From: Flavobacterium magnum
GTDB lineage: Bacteria > Bacteroidota > Bacteroidia > Flavobacteriales > Flavobacteriaceae
Direction of reading: 5' to 3'
DNA length: 64,000 bases
Assembly: GCF_003055625.1 (NCBI RefSeq)
Contig: NZ_CP028811.1
Span: 496,001 to 560,000, forward strand
Under the pieces are notes generated by a model that had not been told where the DNA came from, ran no database searches, and saw only the letters and a list, made by a program, of their open reading frames with translations. Below, in pieces: positions 27,315 to 35,088 of this stretch. The translations under genes and the position numbers were made by a program. The number at the start of each line of letters is the position of its first letter. Position 1 is the first letter of the stretch.

Positions 27315-28379
27315 TTGGACACCCTCACCAGAAATATACTCGTCGCCCCGCTCAATTGGGGGCTCGGCCATGCAACCCGGTGCATCCCGATTGTCAGGGC
27401 GTTACAGCAGAACGGCTTTCAACCGGTCATCGCCTCAGACGGCAGCGCGCTGATGATGCTCAAAAAGGAATTTCCGGAACTGCTGTGCCTGGAGCTGCCT
27501 TCCTATGAAATCGAATATGCCAAAAACGGCAACCATTTCAAATGGAAGATGCTCAAGAATATGCCGACCATGATCGAGGCCGTGCTGGCGGAAAAGAAGA
27601 TGGTGAAGCAGTGGGTGAAGCAATACAACCTTTACGGCATTATTTCGGACAACCGGCTCGGCGTATTCAGCAAAAAGGTCCCGTCGGTGTTTATCACGCA
27701 CCAGCTCAATGTGCTGACGGGGAATACCTCGTGGCTCACCAGCAAACTGCACCAGGCAGCCATCAAGAAATTTACCGAATGCTGGGTGCCGGATTTTCAG
27801 AAAAGTCCGAACCTGAGCGGAAAGTTAGGCCATCTGGACCATCCCGATTTCCGGATCAGGTATATCGGTGCGTTAAGCCGCCTCAAGAAACTCGCCATCC
27901 CTAAAAAATACGACCTGATGGTGATCTTGTCGGGGCCCGAGCCACAGCGTACTTTCCTCGAGGAAAAACTATTTGACGAAGTACAGCGCTTCGAGGGGAA
28001 GGTGGTTTTCATTAAAGGGAAAATCGAAGCTGAGCAGAAGATCCTCGAATATGCCAACGTGACTTTTTACAATTTCATGACTTCCGAGGAATTGGAAAAA
28101 ACGTTTAACGAAAGCGAAATTGTCCTGTGCAGGTCAGGATATACGACGATTATGGACCTTTCGTTCCTGTCGAAAAAAGCGTTCTTTATCCCGACGCCGG
28201 GGCAATACGAACAGGAATATCTTGCAAGGAAACTTAAAAAAGAAGGTTTGGTGCCCTATGCCAAGCAAAATGATTTCAGGATTGAAAACATCGCCGAAGC
28301 CGATCTGTACCGTGGCCTTAAACCGTTCGAAAACAAAACGAGCTGGAAACAGTTATTCGGACTTTTCGAGCGTGAATGA
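27315..28379 (+). CDS. Glycosyltransferase of the MurG-like (GT-B) fold
   Basis: The 354-residue protein starts ILVAPLNWGLGHATRCIPIV, the GT-B N-terminal loop, and has a C-terminal donor-binding half with CRSGYTTIMDLSFLSKKAFFIPTPGQYEQEY, resembling the MurG/UDP-GlcNAc type. It probably transfers a sugar from a nucleotide donor in the cytoplasm; acceptor unknown. The start appears to be TTG at 27315, as no ATG is available in frame for the conserved N-terminus. Its last 27 bases overlap the end of the converging PhoR-like gene. Confidence 0.88.
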   Translation: MDTLTRNILVAPLNWGLGHATRCIPIVRALQQNGFQPVIASDGSALMMLKKEFPELLCLELPSYEIEYAKNGNHFKWKMLKNMPTMIEAVLAEKKMVKQWVKQYNLYGIISDNRLGVFSKKVPSVFITHQLNVLTGNTSWLTSKLHQAAIKKFTECWVPDFQKSPNLSGKLGHLDHPDFRIRYIGALSRLKKLAIPKKYDLMVILSGPEPQRTFLEEKLFDEVQRFEGKVVFIKGKIEAEQKILEYANVTFYNFMTSEELEKTFNESEIVLCRSGYTTIMDLSFLSKKAFFIPTPGQYEQEYLARKLKKEGLVPYAKQNDFRIENIAEADLYRGLKPFENKTSWKQLFGLFERE

Positions 28380-29408
28380 AAATTCTGAACCCACTCCATA
28401 CTGGCTTTCGATGTAAATATTCTCGTCATGTGCCTCGATGATGTGCTTAACGATAGACAATCCCAGTCCGGAACCACCCTCAGCGCGGGCACCGCTTTTA
28501 TCGACGCGGTAAAAACGCTCAAAGAGGCGCGGGATGTGCTGTTTTTCTATGCCTTCACCGTTGTCGTTGACCCGTACGATGATTTTGTTGTTGACCAGGT
28601 CTTCAATACCTACTTCGACCGAACCATCCTGCCTGCCGTATTTGATGGCGTTCACGATCAGGTTCATCAGCACCTGCTGTATCTTTTCCCGGTCAGCGAT
28701 GACCTTTACCGGTTTTAAATATTTGTTATCGAATGAGAGGATGATGTTTTTCTTTTCGGCTTTCATCTCGAGCAGGTCGAAGACATTCTGCACCACTTCG
28801 ACGATATTGAATTCGGTCATATTGAGGTTCAGTGTACCCGACTCCAATTTGGTGATCATATCCAGATCCTGCACAATGAAAATGAGTCGTTCGACACCTT
28901 TCTCAGCACGCTGCAGGTATTTCTTCCGGATGCTTTTATCATCCATTGCACCGTCGAGCAGCGTAGAAAGATAGCCCTGGACGGTAAACAGCGGCGTCTT
29001 CAATTCGTGGGATACGTTTCCCAGAAATTCACGACGGTACTCTTCGCGCACTTTCAGGGTTTCGATCTCCATTTTCTTATCGGTCGCAAATTTCTTCACT
29101 TCGCGCGTCAAAGTCGCCATATCGGTGCTGATGGATTGTTTGCGGAAAGTGCTTGACTCCAGGAAAGACACGTCATCATAGATTTTTTTCACCCTTCGGT
29201 AAATGAAAACCTCGACACGATACTGGATGACGAAAAACGCAAACACATAAAGCGAAACAGCGAAAATCAGGCAGAATCCAACCAGTTCGCTGCGGTGCTT
29301 CGTGAAGTAGAAATACGCAAGTATTGCTGCAAATCCGGTGGCAAACAGCGTGACGTACAGCGCCGATTTGACGGCGAATTTGTATGTTTTCTTAAAGTTG
29401 AGGCTCAT
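28353..29408 (-). CDS. PhoR-like sensor histidine kinase
   Basis: The 351-residue kinase has two N-terminal membrane helices (about 15-35 and 42-62) with a very short periplasmic loop, a HAMP-less linker, HisKA with H134 in FLGNVSHELKTPLFT, and a full HATPase (NLIVNAIKYG, DNGEGI, GGSGLGLSIVKH). The short periplasmic loop and the SHELKTPL H box fit the PhoR group, which senses phosphate through the Pst system and not through a periplasmic domain. It lies 51 bases after the regulator gene on the same strand. Its end overlaps the converging glycosyltransferase gene. Confidence 0.88.
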   Translation of the reverse strand: MSLNFKKTYKFAVKSALYVTLFATGFAAILAYFYFTKHRSELVGFCLIFAVSLYVFAFFVIQYRVEVFIYRRVKKIYDDVSFLESSTFRKQSISTDMATLTREVKKFATDKKMEIETLKVREEYRREFLGNVSHELKTPLFTVQGYLSTLLDGAMDDKSIRKKYLQRAEKGVERLIFIVQDLDMITKLESGTLNLNMTEFNIVEVVQNVFDLLEMKAEKKNIILSFDNKYLKPVKVIADREKIQQVLMNLIVNAIKYGRQDGSVEVGIEDLVNNKIIVRVNDNGEGIEKQHIPRLFERFYRVDKSGARAEGGSGLGLSIVKHIIEAHDENIYIESQYGVGSEFSFTLEKSE

Positions 29409-29459
29409 TTTTGAAGAGGCAAAGCACCAAAGTTACAAAGTTTGGCAGCAGGTACCGCG

Positions 29460-30143
29460 CTAGACCTCGAATTTGTATCCGACGCCTTTGATCGTCTTAA
29501 AGAAATCGTCGCCGATTTTCTCACGGAGCTTCCGGATGTGTACGTCGATGGTGCGCCCGCCGACGATAACCTCATTACCCCAGACCTTGTCCAGGATTTC
29601 CTCACGCTTGAATACCTTGCCGGGTTTTGAGGCTAAAAGATAAAAGAGCTCAAATTCCTTTCTTGGCAAAACGATTTCCAGGTCGTCCTTAATGATCTTG
29701 TATTCTTCACGGTTGATTTCGATGCCGCCTACATTCAGGGTTTCAGAATTGCGGTCTTCGTCCTTGAGCCGCCTCAGCAACGCTTTCACCTTACTGACCA
29801 AGAGTTTCGGCTTGATCGGTTTGGTGATGTAGTCATCGGCTCCGGCATCAAAGCCGGCCACCTGCGAATAATCCTCGCTGCGGGCCGTCAGGAATGTAAT
29901 GATGGTGTGTGCGGTTTCAGGAGTCTTGCGGATCAGTTCGGTGGCTTCCATACCATCCATTTCGGGCATCATGACGTCCATAATAATGAGATGGGGCAGT
30001 TCTTTCCTGGCTTTGGCGACAGCCTCCCTGCCATTGACAGCAGTGATAATCTGGTAGCCTTCCTGAGCGAGGTTGTAGCCTACGATTTCGAGTATATCTG
30101 CCTCATCATCAACCAACAAAATCTTAATGTCCTTTTTTTTCAT
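29460..30143 (-). CDS. PhoB-like OmpR-family response regulator
   Basis: The 227-residue regulator has a receiver domain with D12-D13 and phosphoacceptor D56 (LIIMDVMMPEMDG), the switch lysine in ITKPIKPKLL, and a C-terminal winged helix (about 130-227; ELFYLLASKPGKVFKREEILDKVWG and TIDVHIRKLREKIG). The start is ATG 30143; the longer in-frame extension to 30248 reads as non-coding. Operators of such regulators are typically tandem 11-bp half-sites, and two arrays of that kind occur 80 bases upstream in the divergent direction and again at 33190. PhoB identity is inferred from this context. Confidence 0.9.
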   Translation of the reverse strand: MKKKDIKILLVDDEADILEIVGYNLAQEGYQIITAVNGREAVAKARKELPHLIIMDVMMPEMDGMEATELIRKTPETAHTIITFLTARSEDYSQVAGFDAGADDYITKPIKPKLLVSKVKALLRRLKDEDRNSETLNVGGIEINREEYKIIKDDLEIVLPRKEFELFYLLASKPGKVFKREEILDKVWGNEVIVGGRTIDVHIRKLREKIGDDFFKTIKGVGYKFEV

Positions 30144-30223
30144 ACTGAAAATTGTGCGATTTGCGATTGTAAATGTAAATATAAAACAAAACGAAATGAT
30201 GTATTTACGGTTATTTAATCTCT

Positions 30224-30300
30224 TAACATTTTGATAATACGGCAGCAACAGAAACGTAACAACGGATTAACGCAAAATTTACATCACAGGAGTTCCTTTG
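30224..30300 (+). promoter_or_regulatory. Tandem 11-bp operator array, upstream of the TonB-dependent receptor gene
   Basis: Half-sites start at 30224 TAAC, 30235 TAAT, 30246 CAAC, 30257 TAAC, 30268 TAAC and 30279 TTAC, each exactly 11 bp apart. TCCTTTG (30294-30300) lies 4 bases into the next 11-bp unit and could be the -7 element. It sits in the 179-bp gap between the divergent regulator and receptor genes. Confidence 0.75.
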
Positions 30301-30322
30301 CAGAAAATTTAAAAACCCTGAG

Positions 30323-33115
30323 ATGAGAATCAGCCATTTGATTATTACACTGTTTTTTTGCCTGACGGCCTTCGCACAAAACAAAGGCACTGTATCCGGC
30401 ACTATCACTGATAAGGATATGAATAATGAAACCCTGCCGTTTGCGAGCGTCACGCTCAAGGGGACTTCGATCGGGTCGAGCACCGATATGGATGGGAAAT
30501 ACACGCTCACGGCTCCCGAAGGCAGCTACACGATGCTGATCAGCTTTGTAGGCTATGAGAGCCAGGAAGTCGCCGTGACCGTTAAGGCCAATGAAAACGT
30601 CGTGGTGGACAGGGCGCTTGGCAGCGGCAGCGTCAAACTGGAAGATGTAGTGGTCACCCAAAACATCAACCGTGAGAAGGAGGCCGTCTTATTGCTCGAA
30701 CAGAAAAATGCCACAGTCATCAAGCAAAGCATCGGCGCGCAGGAATTGTCCAGGAAAGGCGTAAGCGATGTGGAAGAGGGCCTGACTAAAATCACCGGGA
30801 TTACAAAAGTAGGTTCACGCGGGCTTTTCGTGCGCGGACTGGAAGACCGTTACAATAATCTATTGGTAAACGGATTGGCGGTTCCTTCGAACAATCCGTT
30901 CAGGAAGATTATTCCTTTGGATTTATTCCCGACGGACATCGTAAGCGCCATCGACGTCTATAAGACTTTCAATGCGGATATCTATGGCGACTTTTCGGGA
31001 GGCACCTTCAATATCGGCACTTCTAAAGGTGGTAAAAGCGTTACAAAACTCAGCATCGGTTTTGGATATACTACCGATAACAACCTGTCGGATTTCAGTA
31101 TCGACGCCGACGCGGCTACATTTAAGGGTTATCTCGGTTTGACCGGAAAAGACCGCATGATGCCGGGTATCTTTGGCTCAAAGCCTACGAATCCGACGCT
31201 TTCGGGAGAACAATCGTTAGCAGCCTTCAAGACGGGCTTTAACGTGGAAAGTAAGAAGAGCCCTTTAAATAACAGCATCGGGATTTTACACGGCGAGAAA
31301 TTTACCCTGAAGAATGATGCCAAGATATCGTACCTCCTCTCGCTGAATTTCGACAACAGCTACAAAGTACGCGAAGGGGTTGACCGGACTGTGACCGGAG
31401 GTGATAATACAGACATCACTTACTTCAATAATTTCAGGAAAACATCGTACCAATATGACACGAACACGTCAATGCTTTTGGGCACAAATTACAAGACTGA
31501 CGCATGGGACCTGTCGCTGAACCTGTTCTACCTCAGGAATACTAAAAACGCGATCGAGGACCAGCTGGGGGTTTCGGAAGCTAAGATTGAAAACCAGAAT
31601 TTCCTAATCAGGACAAACCAGTTGGACCAGTCCGATTATTTTACAGGACAGTTTACCGGTAAATATTTCCTGACCAAGGACAAGAACCAAAGCCTGAAAG
31701 GCGGCGTATCTTTCTCGAAAACATCTTACCAGCAACCGGACCGCAAATTTTTCGGCGGCTCGAAAGAAGGGGACAATATCCTGGTCTCTTACGGAGGCAA
31801 TAACTTCCTGCGCCAGTACCTCGATATCGATGGCACGTATTATGTATCGGGTATGGCAGAATATGCGCTGAAGTTTGGCAGCGGGGAAGACAAGAACCAG
31901 CTGTTTACTTTTGGCTATAACGGAAATGCAAGCGCCGCAGAAACCTCTTACCGCTTCGTTGGAACCAGTGCCGGCCCGCAGATTGACGTGCCGCTGAACA
32001 CGCCCGACGCGCAGATTGAAACAGATCTTACCGCGGGAACGTTCAATTTCAGGGAACAGTCGAACGGACAATACCAGACCAAACTGATGGACAATACCAA
32101 TGCGGCTTATGCCAACATCATTTATCATTTCAATGAAAAATGGGAAATCAATGCCGGTGTCCGCGGCGAATTTGCGAGCAGGGAAACAAAATACCGCGAG
32201 AATGACTCCTTTGACAAGCCGTTCAAGAAAGAACCTTTCGAGAAATTTTATGTGCTGCCTTCGTTAAATGTGAAATACGGCTTGTCTGACAGGGCAAACC
32301 TTCGTTTTGCAAGTGGCATTACATATACGAAACCGGTTCAGATCGAGGCACTCGGAATTACATACATCAACGCCGACGGCACCTCTGTAAGCGGAAACCC
32401 GTTTCTGGTGAACAGCGACAACTTCAATGCCGACCTTAAATATGAATTTTTTCCAAGCAATAAGGAAATCATTGCAATCGGCGTATTTGGCAAAAAGATA
32501 AAGAATGCGATCGAGCGGAATTTCCAGGCCAATGCCGGTGGTTATATTACGACATTCTTCAATACCGGAGACGCTACGCTGTATGGTGCAGAACTCGAAT
32601 TGCTGTTTGATTTCGGCAGGTTTACCGAAAGCCTTTCTGATTTGTCACTGGGTTTCAACACCTCGCTGATGCAGACGGAAGTGGACACCAATCCGTTTGT
32701 AATCAATAGTAACGGAGATAAGATTGCGGCCAGGGAAACGCATCCGCAAAGGGAATTGCAGGGCGCTTCGAAATGGCTGATCAATTCTGACCTGAAGTAC
32801 CAGTTCAATCTGGGCAAGGAATGGAGCAATACGATATCGGCAGTGTATTCGATTTTCGGCAAGCGGATTTTCAGTGTGGGCAGCATCCCTTTCGACCACA
32901 TTTATGAACTGCCTGTGAGCAAGCTGGATGTGGTTTGGACAAGCAAACTTTCAGAGCATCTCGATTTTAAATTCTCCGCAGACAACATCCTTAACCCGGA
33001 TGTACGCTTTGAACTGGGTGAAAATAATATGACTGATTTTACCGAAGATTCACGTGTGCTACAGAATTACAAGCGCGGCGTCGGATTCTCACTCGGTTTT
33101 TCTTACACTTTCTAA
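30323..33115 (+). CDS. TonB-dependent outer-membrane receptor
   Basis: The 930-residue protein has a signal peptide cleaved near AFA-Q (residue 18-19), a carboxypeptidase-regulatory-like domain (about 22-105; GTVSGTITDKDM, DGKYTLTAPEGSYTMLISFVGYE), a plug domain (about 110-240; GLFVRGLEDRYNNLLVNGLA) and a large beta barrel that ends in a terminal Phe (LGFSYTF). It would import a ligand across the outer membrane using TonB. No SusD partner follows; a beta-helix lipoprotein gene does. An 11-bp operator array sits directly upstream, beside a PhoB/PhoR pair, so phosphate or an organic phosphorus compound is a plausible ligand. It ends in a terminator. Confidence 0.93.
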   Translation: MRISHLIITLFFCLTAFAQNKGTVSGTITDKDMNNETLPFASVTLKGTSIGSSTDMDGKYTLTAPEGSYTMLISFVGYESQEVAVTVKANENVVVDRALGSGSVKLEDVVVTQNINREKEAVLLLEQKNATVIKQSIGAQELSRKGVSDVEEGLTKITGITKVGSRGLFVRGLEDRYNNLLVNGLAVPSNNPFRKIIPLDLFPTDIVSAIDVYKTFNADIYGDFSGGTFNIGTSKGGKSVTKLSIGFGYTTDNNLSDFSIDADAATFKGYLGLTGKDRMMPGIFGSKPTNPTLSGEQSLAAFKTGFNVESKKSPLNNSIGILHGEKFTLKNDAKISYLLSLNFDNSYKVREGVDRTVTGGDNTDITYFNNFRKTSYQYDTNTSMLLGTNYKTDAWDLSLNLFYLRNTKNAIEDQLGVSEAKIENQNFLIRTNQLDQSDYFTGQFTGKYFLTKDKNQSLKGGVSFSKTSYQQPDRKFFGGSKEGDNILVSYGGNNFLRQYLDIDGTYYVSGMAEYALKFGSGEDKNQLFTFGYNGNASAAETSYRFVGTSAGPQIDVPLNTPDAQIETDLTAGTFNFREQSNGQYQTKLMDNTNAAYANIIYHFNEKWEINAGVRGEFASRETKYRENDSFDKPFKKEPFEKFYVLPSLNVKYGLSDRANLRFASGITYTKPVQIEALGITYINADGTSVSGNPFLVNSDNFNADLKYEFFPSNKEIIAIGVFGKKIKNAIERNFQANAGGYITTFFNTGDATLYGAELELLFDFGRFTESLSDLSLGFNTSLMQTEVDTNPFVINSNGDKIAARETHPQRELQGASKWLINSDLKYQFNLGKEWSNTISAVYSIFGKRIFSVGSIPFDHIYELPVSKLDVVWTSKLSEHLDFKFSADNILNPDVRFELGENNMTDFTEDSRVLQNYKRGVGFSLGFSYTF

Positions 33116-33141
33116 AAAGAATTTGATTTAGTTGAATAAAG

Positions 33142-33167
33142 AGGCTGCTTTCGGGCGGCCTTTTTTT
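33142..33167 (+). terminator. Rho-independent terminator after the receptor gene
   Basis: AGGCTGC and GCGGCCT form a 7-bp stem (one G-T) with a 6-base loop and seven T. Confidence 0.8.
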
Positions 33168-33189
33168 ATGGATTGCAGCGCGCCGTGCT

Positions 33190-33255
33190 TAACATTCACT
33201 TAATGATAAGCTTGATTTAGGATAACCTTATTATAACAATGCGGTAACTCCTTTG
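33190..33255 (+). promoter_or_regulatory. Tandem 11-bp operator array, upstream of the beta-helix lipoprotein gene
   Basis: Half-sites begin at 33190 TAAC, 33201 TAAT, 33212 TTGA (degenerate), 33223 TAAC, 33234 TAAC and 33245 TAAC, spaced exactly 11 bp. TCCTTTG (33249-33255) begins 4 bases into the last unit, the same phase as in the 30224 array. Confidence 0.78.
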
Positions 33256-33306
33256 CGAACACGCTGAAATACATTTGTGGCATAAAATTTAAAATTAAAC
33301 AACAAC

Positions 33307-34488
33307 ATGAAAAAATTAGTTTTTAGCCTTGCAATTATCGCATCAATCTTCACAGGATGCAGCAGTGATGACGAGAGTGCTCCGGAACCGGTAGTAGGGG
33401 AAATCACCGGTACGATTTCAGCAAACACCGTTTTTGCTTATGGAAATTACACGTTGAAGGGAATTGTAAAAATCGCTTCCGGTGTAACGGTAACGTTCGA
33501 TGCAGGATCTACAATTACGGCAAATAAGACAACCGGTGACAATGCGTTGGTGGTATTAAACGGTGGAAAATTGATCATCAATGGTACTGCGTCGCAACCG
33601 GTAGTATTCACGGAGGCTTCTAAAGTTCCGGGATCATGGGGTGGCATTATCATGTACGGTGACGCACCGATCAAGGCGGTCGGAGGTGCTGTAACAGCAA
33701 CTTCTGAAGATGGAAACAACCAGACTTACGGTGGTACGAACCCAGCCCACAATGGTGGTTCACTAAACTATGTAAGGGTAGAATATGCCGGCGCCAAATT
33801 GGCTGACGGTACTAAGGAAAACAATGCGTTCACGTTCTACTCTGTAGGATCAGGAACAACTTTAGACCACCTGGTGGCTTACAAAGGCGCTGACGACGGT
33901 TACGAATTTTTCGGTGGAACGGTAAGCGCTACAAACCTGGTTTCTTATGGAAACTACGACGATTCATTTGACTGGCAGGATGGATGGCAAGGCCAGAACA
34001 ACTCCAACTGGTATGCTTACCAGGAAGTAAAAGGAAACTTCGGTATGGAAATCGAAGCGTCTAACAACAACAACACTTTCTTCCCTAAAGTAACTAATGT
34101 AACTTTGAAGAGAGCTGCAAACACCGTTCCTGAAGTAGCCGGAACTATCGAAATCGATGCTTTCCAGTTCAAGAAGCAAGGAAATGGGGATTTCAGCAAT
34201 GTAGTGATTGAAGGTTATGGAAACTACACTGAAGGGGCAACTGTTTACCAGGGTGCTGCAGTGAAAATCCAGGATGTGGCTACAAACACTGACCAGGTGT
34301 TGAACTCAAGGATAAAAATAACCAACGCAAAAATCTCAGGAACTACTCAAACGAACCCTGTAGGTGCTACGGTTGACCTGATTGTCGCTTTCCCGGCAAA
34401 TACTTTCACTACCTCTACAACGGCTACCGGTGCTTCACTGACTGCAGGAAACTGGGCCATGGTAGGTACGACAAACCTGTTGCAATAA
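33307..34488 (+). CDS. Lipoprotein with a predicted right-handed beta-helix
   Basis: The 393-residue protein starts with a lipoprotein signal ending SIFTGCSSDD (Cys at 18). The mature part is rich in short beta-strand repeats (ISANTVFAYGNYTLKGIVKI, GSTITANKTTGDNALVVL, GGKLIINGTASQPVVF), the spacing of a parallel beta-helix like pectate lyases, but no catalytic residues can be assigned. Relatives in flavobacteria are often mislabelled 'multidrug transporter'. It follows the receptor gene and has its own operator array and terminator, so it is regulated with the receptor but transcribed separately. A ligand-binding or phosphatase-like surface role is a guess. Confidence 0.88.
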   Translation: MKKLVFSLAIIASIFTGCSSDDESAPEPVVGEITGTISANTVFAYGNYTLKGIVKIASGVTVTFDAGSTITANKTTGDNALVVLNGGKLIINGTASQPVVFTEASKVPGSWGGIIMYGDAPIKAVGGAVTATSEDGNNQTYGGTNPAHNGGSLNYVRVEYAGAKLADGTKENNAFTFYSVGSGTTLDHLVAYKGADDGYEFFGGTVSATNLVSYGNYDDSFDWQDGWQGQNNSNWYAYQEVKGNFGMEIEASNNNNTFFPKVTNVTLKRAANTVPEVAGTIEIDAFQFKKQGNGDFSNVVIEGYGNYTEGATVYQGAAVKIQDVATNTDQVLNSRIKITNAKISGTTQTNPVGATVDLIVAFPANTFTTSTTATGASLTAGNWAMVGTTNLLQ

Positions 34489-34517
34489 GCTGCGGGATCC
34501 GTCCGGTAACTATACAG

Positions 34518-34548
34518 AAAAACACTTCTCTTTCGGGAAGTGTTTTTT
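34518..34548 (+). terminator. Rho-independent terminator after the beta-helix lipoprotein gene
   Basis: AAAAACACTTC and GAAGTGTTTTT form an 11-bp stem around an 8-base loop, followed by T. Confidence 0.85.
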
Positions 34549-34643
34549 ATTTCGCAGGAATTGTTAAATATTTCCTGTTTTTAAGATTCAAGTGTTTCGC
34601 AGATGTATTTTTTTTATACTTTTACCCCATAAAACAACCCCAA

Positions 34644-34967
34644 ATGCAAAGAAATTACTTTTTTATGTTACTGCTTTTGTGTTGCTTATCCTTTGCCGGA
34701 GCCTCCGCGCAGGAAAGCAAGCCGCAGCCTGCTGTTACTGAAGGGTTGAATTTCTACCCTAATCCGGTAAGCAACGGTAAGATTTATATTACTTCTAAAA
34801 ACACGCTGGAAAAGGACATCGCAATTTTTGATGTGCTTGGCAAAAAAGTATTCCAGCAAACCACCACAAGCAAAGAGGTAAATATCTCTACACTTTCCCC
34901 TGGTGTTTACATCATTAAAATCAAAGAAGGTGACGCGACGGCCACCAGAAAACTGATTGTCAAGTAA
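34644..34967 (+). CDS. Stand-alone T9SS type A sorting-domain protein
   Basis: The 107-residue product is only a signal peptide (to about GASAQ, residue 22), a short linker and a type A sorting domain of about 73 residues: LNFYPNPVSNG, IFDVLGKKVF, GVYIIKIKEGDATATRKLIVK. There is no cargo domain. It would be exported through the T9SS with nothing but its own signal. The sorting domain resembles that of the next gene. Possible roles are a decoy, a regulator of T9SS use, or a remnant; none is proven. It has no obvious operator array. Confidence 0.85.
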   Translation: MQRNYFFMLLLLCCLSFAGASAQESKPQPAVTEGLNFYPNPVSNGKIYITSKNTLEKDIAIFDVLGKKVFQQTTTSKEVNISTLSPGVYIIKIKEGDATATRKLIVK

Positions 34968-35050
34968 TTGTTGTTTGCAACATTCCCATTTTTTGTTATA
35001 AATTAACCATTCTTTTACACGATTTGTTTAAAACAAAACAAATTTGTGTT

Positions 35051-35058
35051 TATCTTTG
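35051..35058 (+). promoter_or_regulatory. -7 promoter element of the 35.1-kb T9SS gene
   Basis: TATCTTTG matches TAnnTTTG, 30 bases before the ATG. A TTTG at 35023 is a possible but rather distant -33 (24-base gap). Confidence 0.5.
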
Positions 35059-35088
35059 CCGCGTAAAAACTTAATTAAAAATTAGAAA

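Noticed and set aside
30144..30248. 35-codon N-terminal extension of the PhoB-like gene
   Set aside because: It reads as AT-rich non-coding sequence and overlaps the first operator half-sites. The receiver domain starts properly at ATG 30143.
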